From Deltaproteobacteria bacterium (GTDB lineage: Bacteria > Myxococcota > Myxococcia > SLRQ01), in NCBI GenBank assembly GCA_029210625.1, contig JARGFU010000004.1, forward strand, positions 85,329-149,328: a stretch of 64,000 nt of DNA, written 5' to 3'. The notes below the pieces were generated by a model. It saw only the letters and a list, made by a program, of their open reading frames with translations, was not told the DNA's origin and searched no databases. Numbering within the stretch: the stretch's first letter is position 1; each line of letters begins with the position of its first letter. The position numbers and the translations under genes were made by a program. This document shows positions 25,611-36,529 of this stretch, piece after piece.

Positions 25611-27338
25611 CTAGCGGCGGCGCCGCGGGCGCAGGAGGCCGATGGCTCCGAAGATCAGGGCCAGCGCCAGGGCGGCGCCGGGGCCGGAGGTCGAGGTGGC
25701 GTCGGCGGAGCAGGCCATCACCATGTCGTCGCCCATCCACATGCCGCCCCAGACCCGCTCGTCGGTCCACTCGCAGGCGTAGCGGGCGGTCTCCTCGTTG
25801 CCGAGGGCGACGCTGGCGGTGGTCCGGGGCTGGTCGCGGTCGCTGACGTCGAGGCTGCGCAGCTCGAGGTCGGTGAGGGCCAGCAGCTGCCCGCCCGCGG
25901 CGAAGCTGCGGCGGATGGCGCCCTCGGCCACGACGGAGCCGCGCACCCGCAGCTGGTCCCCGTTGAGGTCGACCAGGTGGAGGGCCGGCAGGCAGGCCCA
26001 GTCCCCGCTGCCCTCGACGTAGGTCTCGGTGGCGGTGGGGATGGCGATGAGGGGCAGGGAGCCCTCTCCCAGCGCGCCCTGCTCCAGGATCTGGGCGCCG
26101 CGGAAGTCGCCGATGGCCTCGGACTGGCTCGCGCCGTCTCCGAACTCGACGGTCGCGAGCTGGGCGGGCCGCGAGGGCTCGGTCACGTCGAAGAGGGAGA
26201 CGGCGATGCCCATCGAGGGGCCGCGTCCCACGGTCAGCAGGCGGCCACCCTCGCGGGGGAAGATGAAGTCGGACCAGCCCGGGATCTCCAGCTCGCCCAT
26301 GATGCTCGGGCGGGTGGGGTCGGAGAGGTCGATGACCCAGAGGGGATCGACCTGCTGCCAGGTGACGACGTAGGCGCGCTCGCCCACGAAGCGGGTGGCG
26401 TGGAGGTTCTCGCCCTCGGCGAGGCCCTCGAGAGTGCCGACGACCTGGAGGTGGTCGGGGCGGCTGGCGTCGATGACGTGCAGGCTGCTGGACCAGGCGG
26501 ACTCGTCGAAGGTGACGATGCGGAAGGTCTGCTGGTGGGCGTCCATGTGGAAGCGGCCCTGGGGGCTGCCGGGGAGGCGCACCGAGCCCCGCTCGCGGAT
26601 CTGGCCGTCGAGGCGGGAGATGTCGATGAAGGTCACGAGGGTCTCGGGGGCCCAGCCCGAGTCGTTCTCGGGGGCGGTGGCGCGGGCGACGTAGAGGACC
26701 TGGTCGTTCAGGAAGATCTCGCGGCTCTCGCCGGGCAGCTCCACCTGGCCGGCCAGCCGCGGCTCGCGGGGGTCGGCGAGGTCCAGTGAGAAGGCGAAGG
26801 TGCGGTCGCGGTCGCTCTCGCCGGTGACGGCGTAGAGGACGTCGCCCCGCAGGCGGGTGTCGGTGAGGCGGCCGGCCAGGCAGGTCCGGCTCTCGACCTC
26901 GAGCGCGTCACCGCGGTCGCTGAGCACCACGATCTCGCTGCCCTGGTACGAGGCGGGCATCCCCTCGGGGGCGATGCAGCCGATGCTGGCCTGCTCGAGG
27001 ACCACCACGAGCTTTCCGTCGTGGGCGTAGAGCTCGCCGGCCGGCCCGAAGATCTCCTGGTGGGCGCGGATCATCGGCACCTGGGGATCGGAGAGGTCGA
27101 GGGCGTAGATCCCGGCGGTCTCGTTGTAGACGTAGAGCTGATCCGCCACGAGCCGGTAGAGATCCGACTCCAGGATCTCCTTGATCGGGCGGGTGCCCCG
27201 GGGCTCCTCCCCCTCGGAGGGGGTATCCCGGGCGACGCCGGTATCGTTGACGCCGGACTTCGCGTCGGCACAGCCCGTGGTGAGGGCGAAGAGGCTCGCG
27301 AGGAGCGGGGTGAGCAGCCGGATCGTCGTGGACTTCAT
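25611..27338 (-). CDS. Secreted beta-propeller lipoprotein with hydrophobic-Arg C-terminus
   Basis: About 575 residues from ATG 27338, with AGGAGGAA upstream. Lipobox FALTTGC. The body is a chain of LVIVD/beta-propeller repeats (VIDLSDPTRPSIMGELEIPG, LFDVTEPSRPAQLATVEF), resembling the secreted C-terminal beta-propeller family. The C-terminus PGAALALALIFGAIGLLRP then RRRR looks like a sorting/anchoring tail of the MYXO-CTERM/GlyGly-CTERM kind, although the Cys-Gly pair is absent. Function unknown; a surface-exposed binding protein is likely. Confidence 0.78.
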   Translation of the reverse strand: MKSTTIRLLTPLLASLFALTTGCADAKSGVNDTGVARDTPSEGEEPRGTRPIKEILESDLYRLVADQLYVYNETAGIYALDLSDPQVPMIRAHQEIFGPAGELYAHDGKLVVVLEQASIGCIAPEGMPASYQGSEIVVLSDRGDALEVESRTCLAGRLTDTRLRGDVLYAVTGESDRDRTFAFSLDLADPREPRLAGQVELPGESREIFLNDQVLYVARATAPENDSGWAPETLVTFIDISRLDGQIRERGSVRLPGSPQGRFHMDAHQQTFRIVTFDESAWSSSLHVIDASRPDHLQVVGTLEGLAEGENLHATRFVGERAYVVTWQQVDPLWVIDLSDPTRPSIMGELEIPGWSDFIFPREGGRLLTVGRGPSMGIAVSLFDVTEPSRPAQLATVEFGDGASQSEAIGDFRGAQILEQGALGEGSLPLIAIPTATETYVEGSGDWACLPALHLVDLNGDQLRVRGSVVAEGAIRRSFAAGGQLLALTDLELRSLDVSDRDQPRTTASVALGNEETARYACEWTDERVWGGMWMGDDMVMACSADATSTSGPGAALALALIFGAIGLLRPRRRR

Positions 27339-27350
27339 GGTCTTCCTCCT

Positions 27351-27474
27351 GGTCCCATGGGACATCGTTGTCACTCGGGTCAGCGGAGAGAGCAAACACC
27401 GATCCAGATCTGGCTAACAACAAATACATGTACTTACAGACCGTATGTCGCGATACCTGGTGACAACTGTGTCA
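27351..27474. promoter_or_regulatory. Intergenic palindrome cluster between divergent genes
   Basis: This AT-richer stretch lies between the beta-propeller gene (-) and the ceramidase-like gene (+). It contains GTCCCATGGGAC (27352-27363), CCAGATCTGG (near 27404), TACATGTA (near 27425) and TGACAACTGTGTCA (27461-27474, with perfect TGACA/TGTCA arms). GTTGTCAC near 27367 and GTGACAAC near 27460 also form an inverted pair. These could be operator half-sites; no regulator is identifiable. Confidence 0.35.
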
Positions 27475-27528
27475 TACCCGCCCTCCGGGACCACGAATTC
27501 CCGAGCTGCTCACGGGGCTGTAGCTGAG

Positions 27529-27553
27529 GGCTGATAGCTGATAGCTGACAGCC
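27529..27553. repeat. 25-bp repeat copy, AGCTGAT-type
   Basis: GGCTGATAGCTGATAGCTGA and the following 5 bases are identical to 37614-37638, ten kb away. It lies 7 bases before the ceramidase-like start codon. It is built from the heptamer AGCTGAT. Only one arm is present here. Confidence 0.8.
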
Positions 27554-27560
27554 TTCGACG

Positions 27561-28994
27561 ATGAAGTCCCTCCCCCGCCGCCTCGGCCTCGGCGCCGGCC
27601 TCCTCCTCTTCGCCTACCTGGTGGGCTCCCTCGACTGGCGGGGGGAGGTCCCCGACACGCCACCGGTCCTGGAGCGGGTGGAGAGCCGGAGCCGCCTGCG
27701 CGCGGGGGTGGCGAGCGTGGACTTCACCCCGGACCACCCGGTGCCCCTCGGCGGCTTCGCCCGCCGGGACGGCGCCTTCACCGAGGTCCTCGATCCGGTG
27801 AAGGCCCGGGCCCTCGTCTTCTCGGCCGGCTCGCTGGATCTGGCCCTGGTCTCCCTCGACCTCCTGCTGATCCCCGACACCCTGGCCGCCCGGATCGCCT
27901 CCGACGCCCAGGGGGCGGGCATCGACCGGGTGATCGTCACCGCGACCCACACCCACGGAGCCCCGGGGGGCTACTGGGACAACCTGGTCGCGCGCTTCGG
28001 GGGCCTCGGCAGCCACGACCCCGAGCTCGAGCAGGCCATCGCCGACGCCGCGGGCACCGCCCTGCGCGCCGCCCGGGGCAAGCTCGAGGAGGTCGAGCTC
28101 ACCCTCCGGGAGGGCGAGGGCCCCGAGCTCTGCCGCAGCCGGGTCGAGGGCCGCGCCCCCGACCGCCGCCTCACCCTCCTCACCCTCCGCCGGATAAGTG
28201 CCAGCCACTTGGCAGAAGACGCTCCCGAGGGCGGAAGCGAGCGAAGGCGGCGCCCAGCCGGCGAAGCGGAAGCGGTCCCGGGAGAAACCTCGCTGGAGCC
28301 GGGGGCTCGGGGGAGCGGACGCTCCCCCGCTCGAGAGGTATTGGCGCGGGTGGTGGTCTTCGCCTGCCACCCGACGGTCCTCGGGCACACCGACCGCCGG
28401 CTCTCGGCCGAGTGGCCCGGGGCCCTGGCGGCGGCCCTGGAGGGCACGACCCTGCTCCTCCAGGGCAGCCAGGGCGAGGTCACCCACGGCGAGGTGCCCG
28501 GGGTCGAGGCGGACGCTCCCCGGGAGGAGAAGATGCGAGCCCTCGGCGCGGCCGTCGCCGAGGCGGTGCGCGCCCTGGAGGCCAGCGAGGGCCAGCCGGT
28601 GGAGCGGCTCGCCCACACCCGCGCGACCCTCGCCCTGCCCGGCCCGAGCGCCCGGGGCTTCGCGCCCACCGGCCTCGAGGGGATCACCAGCAACCTCCTG
28701 ATGACCCAGGTGCCGGATCGGGCGACGGTCTCGGTCCTGGAGCTCGGCCCCCTCGACCTGCTCCTGGTCCCCGGCGAGGTGGTCTCTCCCCTGGGCGCCC
28801 GCTGGGCCCGGGAGGCCGCCGACCGCCGGGGCGGCCAGGCCCGGGTGGTGAGCCTGGCCGACGGCTACCTCGGCTACCTCGAGACCCCCGAGGCGCTCGA
28901 GGCGGGGCTCGGGGAGTCGAAGCGGGCCTTCTTCGGCGCGGACGCCGTGCGGCGCCTCGAGGAGGCGCTCGTCGCGGCTTCGCCGCCTCGCTGA
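27561..28994 (+). CDS. Neutral/alkaline ceramidase-like secreted protein, with in-frame repeat insertion
   Basis: About 477 residues. N-terminal membrane anchor (LGAGLLLFAYLVGSLDW). The ceramidase-like N-terminal fold is recognisable by AGVASVDFTPDHPVPLGGF, ATHTHGAPGGYWDN (metal-binding His region), VVVFACHPTVLGH, LLLQGSQGEVTH and LLLVPGEVVSPLG. Such enzymes hydrolyse N-acyl bonds of ceramides; many bacterial relatives are uncharacterised. Between LTLLTLRR and ARVVVFACHP lie about 45 low-complexity residues encoded by repeat-like DNA (28193 to about 28337). They sit where relatives have a short loop. Activity is uncertain. No ribosome site is clear next to the upstream repeat. Confidence 0.78.
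   Translation: MKSLPRRLGLGAGLLLFAYLVGSLDWRGEVPDTPPVLERVESRSRLRAGVASVDFTPDHPVPLGGFARRDGAFTEVLDPVKARALVFSAGSLDLALVSLDLLLIPDTLAARIASDAQGAGIDRVIVTATHTHGAPGGYWDNLVARFGGLGSHDPELEQAIADAAGTALRAARGKLEEVELTLREGEGPELCRSRVEGRAPDRRLTLLTLRRISASHLAEDAPEGGSERRRRPAGEAEAVPGETSLEPGARGSGRSPAREVLARVVVFACHPTVLGHTDRRLSAEWPGALAAALEGTTLLLQGSQGEVTHGEVPGVEADAPREEKMRALGAAVAEAVRALEASEGQPVERLAHTRATLALPGPSARGFAPTGLEGITSNLLMTQVPDRATVSVLELGPLDLLLVPGEVVSPLGARWAREAADRRGGQARVVSLADGYLGYLETPEALEAGLGESKRAFFGADAVRRLEEALVAASPPR
28193..28337 (+). repeat. Repeat-like insertion inside the ceramidase-like coding frame
   Basis: It begins GATAAGTGCCAGCCACTT, matching 17 of 18 bases of the palindromic repeat arm at 55531-55548. The stretch contains a perfect hairpin: GGGGGAGC (28309-28316) and GCTCCCCC (28321-28328) around 4 bases. 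The reading frame stays open and in phase through it. The right boundary is estimated from where the protein family resumes. Confidence 0.65.
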
Positions 28995-29003
28995 TCGATT
29001 CGT

Positions 29004-29744
29004 CTAGCGCGTCACCGCGCTCAAGATCTTCTTCGCCTTCTTCTTGTCCGAGTCGAAGGTGAAGGCGCCGTAGATCTTGAACTTGTTCTCCAGGTCCACG
29101 ATCTGCGGGGCCATGATCTCCAGGGCCTTGAGCTTGCCCGAGCCGAAGGAGAAGACGTCGAGGACCTGCTTGACCTGGGCCACGGTGTACCAGGCGTGAT
29201 CGGTGGCGTCGCGCAGCACGTCGAGCTTGCCGCTCTCGAAGTCCTCGGCGCGCACGGCCGCGAGGATCTCGTGGAACTGCGGGCCGTCCATCGCGATCGG
29301 GCCGGCGGGCACCGGCGGCGGCAGGGGCTCGGGCGCCGGCATCGGCGGCGGCGGGGCCGCGACGGGGCCGCGGGTGTCGATCCCGGGGGCGGCGCGCAGG
29401 TCGTCGATGAGCAGGCGGATCGAGCTGCGCAGCGCGCTCAGATCACCGGAGGCCCGGCGGCAGGCGTTCCGGTCGCCGCCGGCGGTGACGCCCTGCAGGC
29501 GGGCGAGCTCCTCGTTGAGGTCGCCGAGGGTGGTCAGCAGCCGGGCCCGGTCGATGATCACCGCGTCACCGTAGCCCTCGATGGTCCGCATCGTCACGTC
29601 GGCGCTCTCGCCGGAGGTGGTGACGCTCATCGACATGCCGCCCGCACCCATGTCGATGCGAACGCTCTCGGTCTGGGCCAGGGCCGGGCCGATCGTCAGG
29701 GCCGCGAGGAGGGCGAGGGGGCGAAGTGACTGCAGGGACTTCAT
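29004..29744 (-). CDS. Secreted DUF4476-domain protein
   Basis: 246 residues from ATG 29744 (AGGAGA upstream). Signal peptide ends GPALAQ. A central helical region around residues 60-120 (ARLLTTLGDLNEELARLQG) is followed by a proline-rich linker (APPPPMPAPEPLPPPVP). The C-terminal DUF4476 domain contains VLDVFSFGSGKLKALEIMAP and AFTFDSDKKKAKKIL. The domain's function is unknown. The gene is divergent from the patatin gene, with 141 bases between them. Confidence 0.85.
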   Translation of the reverse strand: MKSLQSLRPLALLAALTIGPALAQTESVRIDMGAGGMSMSVTTSGESADVTMRTIEGYGDAVIIDRARLLTTLGDLNEELARLQGVTAGGDRNACRRASGDLSALRSSIRLLIDDLRAAPGIDTRGPVAAPPPPMPAPEPLPPPVPAGPIAMDGPQFHEILAAVRAEDFESGKLDVLRDATDHAWYTVAQVKQVLDVFSFGSGKLKALEIMAPQIVDLENKFKIYGAFTFDSDKKKAKKILSAVTR

Positions 29745-29885
29745 GGTGGTTCTCCTGATTGGAGGGAGCGGGGTGACCTCGAGGTGTTCCTGGAATAGCA
29801 GAGACCCGGCTGGCGGAGGAGGCGGCCCGATCCCGCGTCTCTTGCTCGCAGACGCCCCCCCTTCCGGGGTATTCACCCAGCCCAC

Positions 29886-30644
29886 ATGAACCGCACCTCC
29901 CCCACCCTGGCCGAGGCCCTCGCCGCCGAGCCCTTCACCCTGGCCCTCGGCTCGGGCTTCTTCGGCTTCTTCGCCCACCTCGGCATGGTGCAGGCCCTGG
30001 CCGCCCGGGACCTGAAGCCCCGGCGCCTGGTGGGGGTGAGCGCCGGCGCGATCATCAGCGCGGCCTGGGCCAGCGGGACCCCCCTCTCGAAGGTGGAGGA
30101 GACCCTGCTCTCCCTGCGCCGCCAGGACTTCTGGGATCCCTCCCTGGGCCTGGGGCTGCTGCGCGGCCGGCGCTTCCGCCGCCTGCTGGAGGAGACCCTC
30201 TCGGCGCCCGACTTCGAGGGCCTGGAGGTCCCGCTGGCGGTCACCACCGTGCGGCCCTTCACCGAGGGCATGACGGTGATCGACTCGGGCGACCTGCCCT
30301 CCGCGGTCCACGCCTCCTGCGCCGTGCCCTTCCTCTTCCAGCCGGTGCGCCGCGAGGGCCTGCTGCTCTGGGACGGAGGCGTACGCGAGCGCTCGGGCGC
30401 GGCGGCGCTGGCGCCCGATGAGCGCACCCTCTTCCACCACCTCGCCTCGCGCTCCCCCTGGCGGCGCAAGGGCAGCAGGTCGATGGACGTGCCCACCGGC
30501 GAGAACCGCTGCGCCCTGGTCATCGAGGGCCTGCCCCGCCTCGGACCCTTCCGGCTCGAGGAGGGCCCCGAGGCGATCTCGCGCGCCCGCGCGGCGACCG
30601 AGCGCGCGCTCGATCGGCCCTTCGAGCCGATCGTCCAGGTCTAG
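29886..30644 (+). CDS. Patatin-like phospholipase
   Basis: A 252-residue cytoplasmic or membrane-associated lipid acyl hydrolase. The oxyanion loop (LGSGFFGFFAHLGMVQAL) deviates from the usual GGGxxG. Nucleophile Ser is in GVSAGAI (G-x-S-x-G); the catalytic Asp is in LWDGGVRER. Length is typical of minimal patatins. No signal peptide is evident. Both catalytic residues are present, so it is probably active; the substrate is unknown. Confidence 0.87.
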   Translation: MNRTSPTLAEALAAEPFTLALGSGFFGFFAHLGMVQALAARDLKPRRLVGVSAGAIISAAWASGTPLSKVEETLLSLRRQDFWDPSLGLGLLRGRRFRRLLEETLSAPDFEGLEVPLAVTTVRPFTEGMTVIDSGDLPSAVHASCAVPFLFQPVRREGLLLWDGGVRERSGAAALAPDERTLFHHLASRSPWRRKGSRSMDVPTGENRCALVIEGLPRLGPFRLEEGPEAISRARAATERALDRPFEPIVQV

Positions 30645-30653
30645 GCGACCCTC

Positions 30654-32954
<2,301 letters not shown>

Positions 32955-33050
32955 GGCGCGCACCATGCCCGCGCGCCGCGGACAGGACAAGGCCAGGGCG
33001 GCCACCCTCCCCTTTCGAAGCCAGGGGTGGCTGTTCTAGGGTGAGCGGCG

Positions 33051-33797
33051 ATGCGTCCCTTCCCGATGGTGGCCCTGGCGGCCCTGCTGGTGATCGGCCC
33101 GGCGAGGGCCGAGGAGAAGCCGGCGCCCGCGGCCGAGGCCGAGGCGCCCGCGACGAGGCCCCCCCTGCCCGACGCCGACGCCTTCTACCGGCGGGCGCGG
33201 GAGCGGCACGCGCCGATGTTCGAGCGCTACGCCGGCACCGAGACCACGATGTGGCAGCGCGTGGCGCGCCGCCACTCCGAGACCCTCGAGCTGCGCTCCC
33301 ACTCGAAGATCAAGGTGATCGTGCGGGACTTCTACTTCGCCCCCCGACAGATCGAGGTCCTCGAGTACTGGGAGGACGGGGAGAAGAAGGACCCCTCCGA
33401 CTACACCGATCGCGGCGGGAAGGAGCCCCGCCACCCCCTCCTGCACTCGAGCGCCCCGGAGAACTACCGGGTCTCGATGATCGGGCGGCGCAAGAAGGCC
33501 GGCCACGACTGCATCGCCCTGAAGATCGAGGGAAGGGAGAAGACCCCCCGGCACCTCGAGGGCACCCTCTGGATCGACGAGGAGACCCTCGATCTGGTCG
33601 CGGTGGACGTGCACCCGGCCAAGACGCCCTTCGGGGTGAAGTCGATCGAGGTCGACATGCGCTTCCGCCAGGAGGGCGACGCGATGCTGTCGATGGGGGG
33701 CGAGACCCGCGTGCACGTGCACGTCCCCCTGGTCTTTCCGAACAACCTCCTGATCATCACCGACGAGGTCCTCGCCGCCCGCGGCATCCCGAAGTAG
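33051..33797 (+). CDS. Secreted protein resembling outer-membrane lipoprotein-sorting proteins
   Basis: A 248-residue exported protein with a signal peptide ending IGPARA. Residues about 60-245 form mostly beta structure with strand motifs such as KIKVIVRDFYFAPRQIEVLEYW, LEGTLWIDEETLDLVAVDVH and VDMRFRQEGDAMLSMGG. The GTLWIDEETLDLVAV element is typical of LolA/LppX-like outer-membrane lipoprotein-sorting folds, which hold lipids or lipoproteins. The assignment is by pattern only. AGGGTGAG precedes the ATG. Confidence 0.62.
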   Translation: MRPFPMVALAALLVIGPARAEEKPAPAAEAEAPATRPPLPDADAFYRRARERHAPMFERYAGTETTMWQRVARRHSETLELRSHSKIKVIVRDFYFAPRQIEVLEYWEDGEKKDPSDYTDRGGKEPRHPLLHSSAPENYRVSMIGRRKKAGHDCIALKIEGREKTPRHLEGTLWIDEETLDLVAVDVHPAKTPFGVKSIEVDMRFRQEGDAMLSMGGETRVHVHVPLVFPNNLLIITDEVLAARGIPK

Positions 33798-33829
33798 GCA
33801 CTGCCGGGCGCCGGCCGTAGAATGAAGCC

Positions 33830-34714
33830 ATGCGAAGGCTTCAGGTCCTCGGGCTGCTCGCGGCCCTCCTCCCCTCCCTCGCCCTGGCGCAGTCCTCGGT
33901 GATGCTCTGGGAGCTCTCCCCGGGCTCCCCGGACGTGGGCGACGCCGACTACGTCGTGCTGCGGGTGAGCGACGCCTGCTCCCTCGACGGCCTGGCCCTG
34001 GTGGTGGAGGACTCGAGCGGCGCCTCCCAGGGCTGCTACCTGCGCTTCGAGGGGCCCTCCCCGGTCGCGAACGGCTACGTCCTGGTGGGCGGCGCTGGCC
34101 TGGAGGACGCGATCTCCCTCGCCCCCGACTTCCTGGCGGAGTGCGCCGCGCTCTCCCCCGAGAGCGGCCGGCTCTGCCTGGTGGACGGCTCGGGCCTCCT
34201 CGACTGCGTCGCCTACGGCCAGTTCACCGGGGACAACTCCGGCTTCGGCGCCCCCGCGGACGGCATCCTCTCGGGGCAGGCCCTCCAGCGGGTCCAGACC
34301 ACCGGCTACAACGCCACCGACTGGCTGCGCTCGCCCTCGGCCGATCCCTCCCTCCTCTTCCAGGGCCGGGTCCTGCCCCCCGGCGGCCTCACCTGCAGCA
34401 CCGACGGCGGCAGCGGCGGCGGCGACGGCGGCACCCTCGACCCCACCTACCTGGAGTTCCCCGGCGGGGGCCTCTGCCCCACCACGGCCCTCGGCCAGGG
34501 GGGCACGAGCACCGACGGCGGCACCAGCGACGGCGGCACGACCAGCGACGGGGGAGGCGGGGGCGGCCCGCCCTCCGGCGGCGGCGGCTCCATCCCCTAC
34601 GAGCGTTCGGGCTGCGGCTGCGGGGCCGATCGGAGCCCGGCGGCGGCGCCCCTCTGGGCGCTGGGGCTGCTCTTCCTCCTCCCGCTCTTCGGCCACCGCC
34701 GCCGGCGCGCCTAG
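33830..34714 (+). CDS. Exported protein with MYXO-CTERM-like anchor
   Basis: 294 residues. Signal peptide ends SLALAQ. Residues 22-170 resemble a lamin-tail-like beta domain (LWELSPGSPDVGDADYVVLR, GYVLVGGAGLEDAI). A Gly/Asp/Thr/Ser-rich linker (about 188-255) follows. The tail GCGCGADRSPAAAPLWALGL, a hydrophobic stretch and RRRR fits MYXO-CTERM, a sorting signal of Myxococcota surface proteins. This is the best taxonomic clue in the window. Function is otherwise unknown. Confidence 0.8.
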   Translation: MRRLQVLGLLAALLPSLALAQSSVMLWELSPGSPDVGDADYVVLRVSDACSLDGLALVVEDSSGASQGCYLRFEGPSPVANGYVLVGGAGLEDAISLAPDFLAECAALSPESGRLCLVDGSGLLDCVAYGQFTGDNSGFGAPADGILSGQALQRVQTTGYNATDWLRSPSADPSLLFQGRVLPPGGLTCSTDGGSGGGDGGTLDPTYLEFPGGGLCPTTALGQGGTSTDGGTSDGGTTSDGGGGGGPPSGGGGSIPYERSGCGCGADRSPAAAPLWALGLLFLLPLFGHRRRRA

Positions 34715-34758
34715 GCGCCCCGGTTGAAAGCGGGGGTTGGGCGTGGCATGAGGGCGCC

Positions 34759-35004
34759 ATGCGCGCCACCGTTCACGTCTCCCTCAAGGAAGGTGTCCTC
34801 GATCCCCAGGGCAAGGCCGTGGGCCAGGCCCTCGGCCGGCTGGGCTTCGACGAGGTCAGCGAGGTGCGGCTCGGCCGCACGGTGAACCTCGAGCTCGAGG
34901 CCAAGAGCGAGGCCGAGGCCCGCGAGCGCCTCGTCGAGATGTGCGAGAAGCTCCTCGCCAACACGGTGATCGAGGACTACCGCATCGAGCTCGGCGAGGA
35001 CTGA
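34759..35004 (+). CDS. purS: Phosphoribosylformylglycinamidine synthase subunit PurS
   Basis: An 81-residue small subunit that bridges PurL and PurQ in the FGAM synthase complex. Motifs: [40 protein letters not shown] and [17 protein letters not shown]. Full length and intact. Its stop is 5 bases before purQ, so the two are coupled. Confidence 0.95.
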   Translation: MRATVHVSLKEGVLDPQGKAVGQALGRLGFDEVSEVRLGRTVNLELEAKSEAEARERLVEMCEKLLANTVIEDYRIELGED

Positions 35005-35009
35005 AGGCC

Positions 35010-35684
35010 ATGAGCACCTTCGGCATCGTCGTCTTCCCGGGCAGCAACTGCGACCACGACGTGGCCCACGTCGTCGAGGCGGTCGCGGGCGCGAAGACCC
35101 GGATGCTCTGGCACAAGGAGCCCGACCTCCACGGCGTCGACGCCGTGATCCTCCCGGGCGGCTTCTCCTACGGCGACTACCTGCGCGCCGGCGCGCTCGC
35201 CCACCTCTCCCCGGTGATGGACGAGGTCGTCCGCTTCGCGAAGCGGGGCGGCCCGGTGCTGGGGATCTGCAACGGCTTCCAGGTCCTGTGCGAGTCGCGC
35301 CTGCTGCCGGGCGCCCTGATGCGCAACGAGCAGCTCACCTTCGTCTGCAAGGACGTGACGGTGCGGGTCGAGCGCGGCGACACCTCCTTCACCCGGGGGC
35401 TCGCCGCCGGCACCGAGCTGATGATGCCCATCGCCCACAACGAGGGGAACTTCGTCATCGACCCGCCGGGGCTCGAGCGCCTCGAGGGCGAGGGCCAGGT
35501 GGTCTTCCGCTACCTCGAGAACCCCAACGGCTCGATGAACGGCATCGCCGGCATCTGCAACGCGAGCGGCAACGTGGTCGGGCTGATGCCCCACCCCGAG
35601 CGCTCGGCGGAGGGGGCGCTGGGCAGCACCGACGGCGCGGCCCTCTTCCGGGCGGCCCTCACCCACCTGGAGAGCGCGGCCTGA
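35010..35684 (+). CDS. purQ: Phosphoribosylformylglycinamidine synthase subunit PurQ
   Basis: Class I glutamine amidotransferase that supplies ammonia to PurL. 224 residues. Nucleophile Cys87 in VLGICNGFQ; catalytic His195 and Glu197 in [10 protein letters not shown]-terminal [14 protein letters not shown] and [14 protein letters not shown] are family signatures. The ATG at 35010 has GAAGG upstream. The methyltransferase gene starts 2 bases after the stop. Confidence 0.96.
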   Translation: MSTFGIVVFPGSNCDHDVAHVVEAVAGAKTRMLWHKEPDLHGVDAVILPGGFSYGDYLRAGALAHLSPVMDEVVRFAKRGGPVLGICNGFQVLCESRLLPGALMRNEQLTFVCKDVTVRVERGDTSFTRGLAAGTELMMPIAHNEGNFVIDPPGLERLEGEGQVVFRYLENPNGSMNGIAGICNASGNVVGLMPHPERSAEGALGSTDGAALFRAALTHLESAA

Positions 35685-35686
35685 AG

Positions 35687-36517
35687 ATGGCGTCCGGCGA
35701 GCTCCACCTCGCCGAGTGCCTGGCCTTCCTCGCGGAGCAGCCAGCGGGCCGCTTCGATCTCGTCTACGTCGACCCGCCCTTCAACACCGGCAAGCGGCAG
35801 CGGCAGCGGCGGCTGAAGACCGTCCGCGACCCGGAGGGGGATCGCCAGGGCTTCGGCGGCGCGCGCTACCGCACCGAGGTCGCGGGCGAGGAGCGCGGCT
35901 ACGACGACGTCCACGAGGACTACCTCGCCTTCCTCGAGCCCCGCCTGCGCGAGGCCCACCGGGTGCTCGCCCCCGAGGGCGCCCTCTTCGTTCACCTCGA
36001 CGACCGCGAGGTGCACTACGTGAAGGTGCTCCTCGATCGCGTCTTCGGCCGGGACTGCTTCCAGAACGAGATCATCTGGGCCTACGACTACGGCGCCCGC
36101 AGCAAGAAGCGCTGGTCGCGCAAGCACGACTCGATCCTCTGGTACACGAAGCACCCGGAGCGCTACTGCTTCGACCACGAGGCGATGGACCGCATCCCCT
36201 ACATGGCCCCGGGCCTGGTGGGGAAGGAGAAGGCCGCCCGGGGCAAGACCCCCACCGACGTCTGGTGGCACACGATCGTCAGCCCCACCGGCAAGGAGCG
36301 CACCGGCTACCCCAACCAGAAGCCCCTGGGCATCCTGGAGCGGATCGTGAAGGTGCACTCGCGGCCGGGGGAGCTCTGCCTCGACTTCTTCGCCGGCAGC
36401 GGCTCCTTCGGGGAGGCCTGCGCGCGCAACGATCGGCGCTTCGTGCTGGTGGACCAGAACCCCGAGGCCCACGAGGTGATGCGGACGCGCCTTTCGGAGC
36501 ACCTGACCGCCGGGTAG
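35687..36517 (+). CDS. Site-specific DNA methyltransferase (N4/N6 family)
   Basis: A 276-residue methyltransferase that would transfer a methyl group from S-adenosylmethionine to adenine-N6 or cytosine-N4. Motif IV DPPF (residues 29-32) precedes motif I FFAGSGSFGEA (about 234-244), the beta-class order. A long variable part between them contains the likely target-recognition region. No restriction endonuclease is adjacent, so it is a solitary enzyme. It starts 2 bases after purQ, which suggests co-expression. Recognition sequence unknown. Confidence 0.88.
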   Translation: MASGELHLAECLAFLAEQPAGRFDLVYVDPPFNTGKRQRQRRLKTVRDPEGDRQGFGGARYRTEVAGEERGYDDVHEDYLAFLEPRLREAHRVLAPEGALFVHLDDREVHYVKVLLDRVFGRDCFQNEIIWAYDYGARSKKRWSRKHDSILWYTKHPERYCFDHEAMDRIPYMAPGLVGKEKAARGKTPTDVWWHTIVSPTGKERTGYPNQKPLGILERIVKVHSRPGELCLDFFAGSGSFGEACARNDRRFVLVDQNPEAHEVMRTRLSEHLTAG

Positions 36518-36529
36518 ACTTCAGGGGTC

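Noticed and set aside
34400-34610. GGCGGC-rich repeats, considered as a CRISPR or minisatellite
   Set aside because: They are Gly/Asp/Thr/Ser codon runs in the linker of a MYXO-CTERM-like protein. There are no regular spacers.
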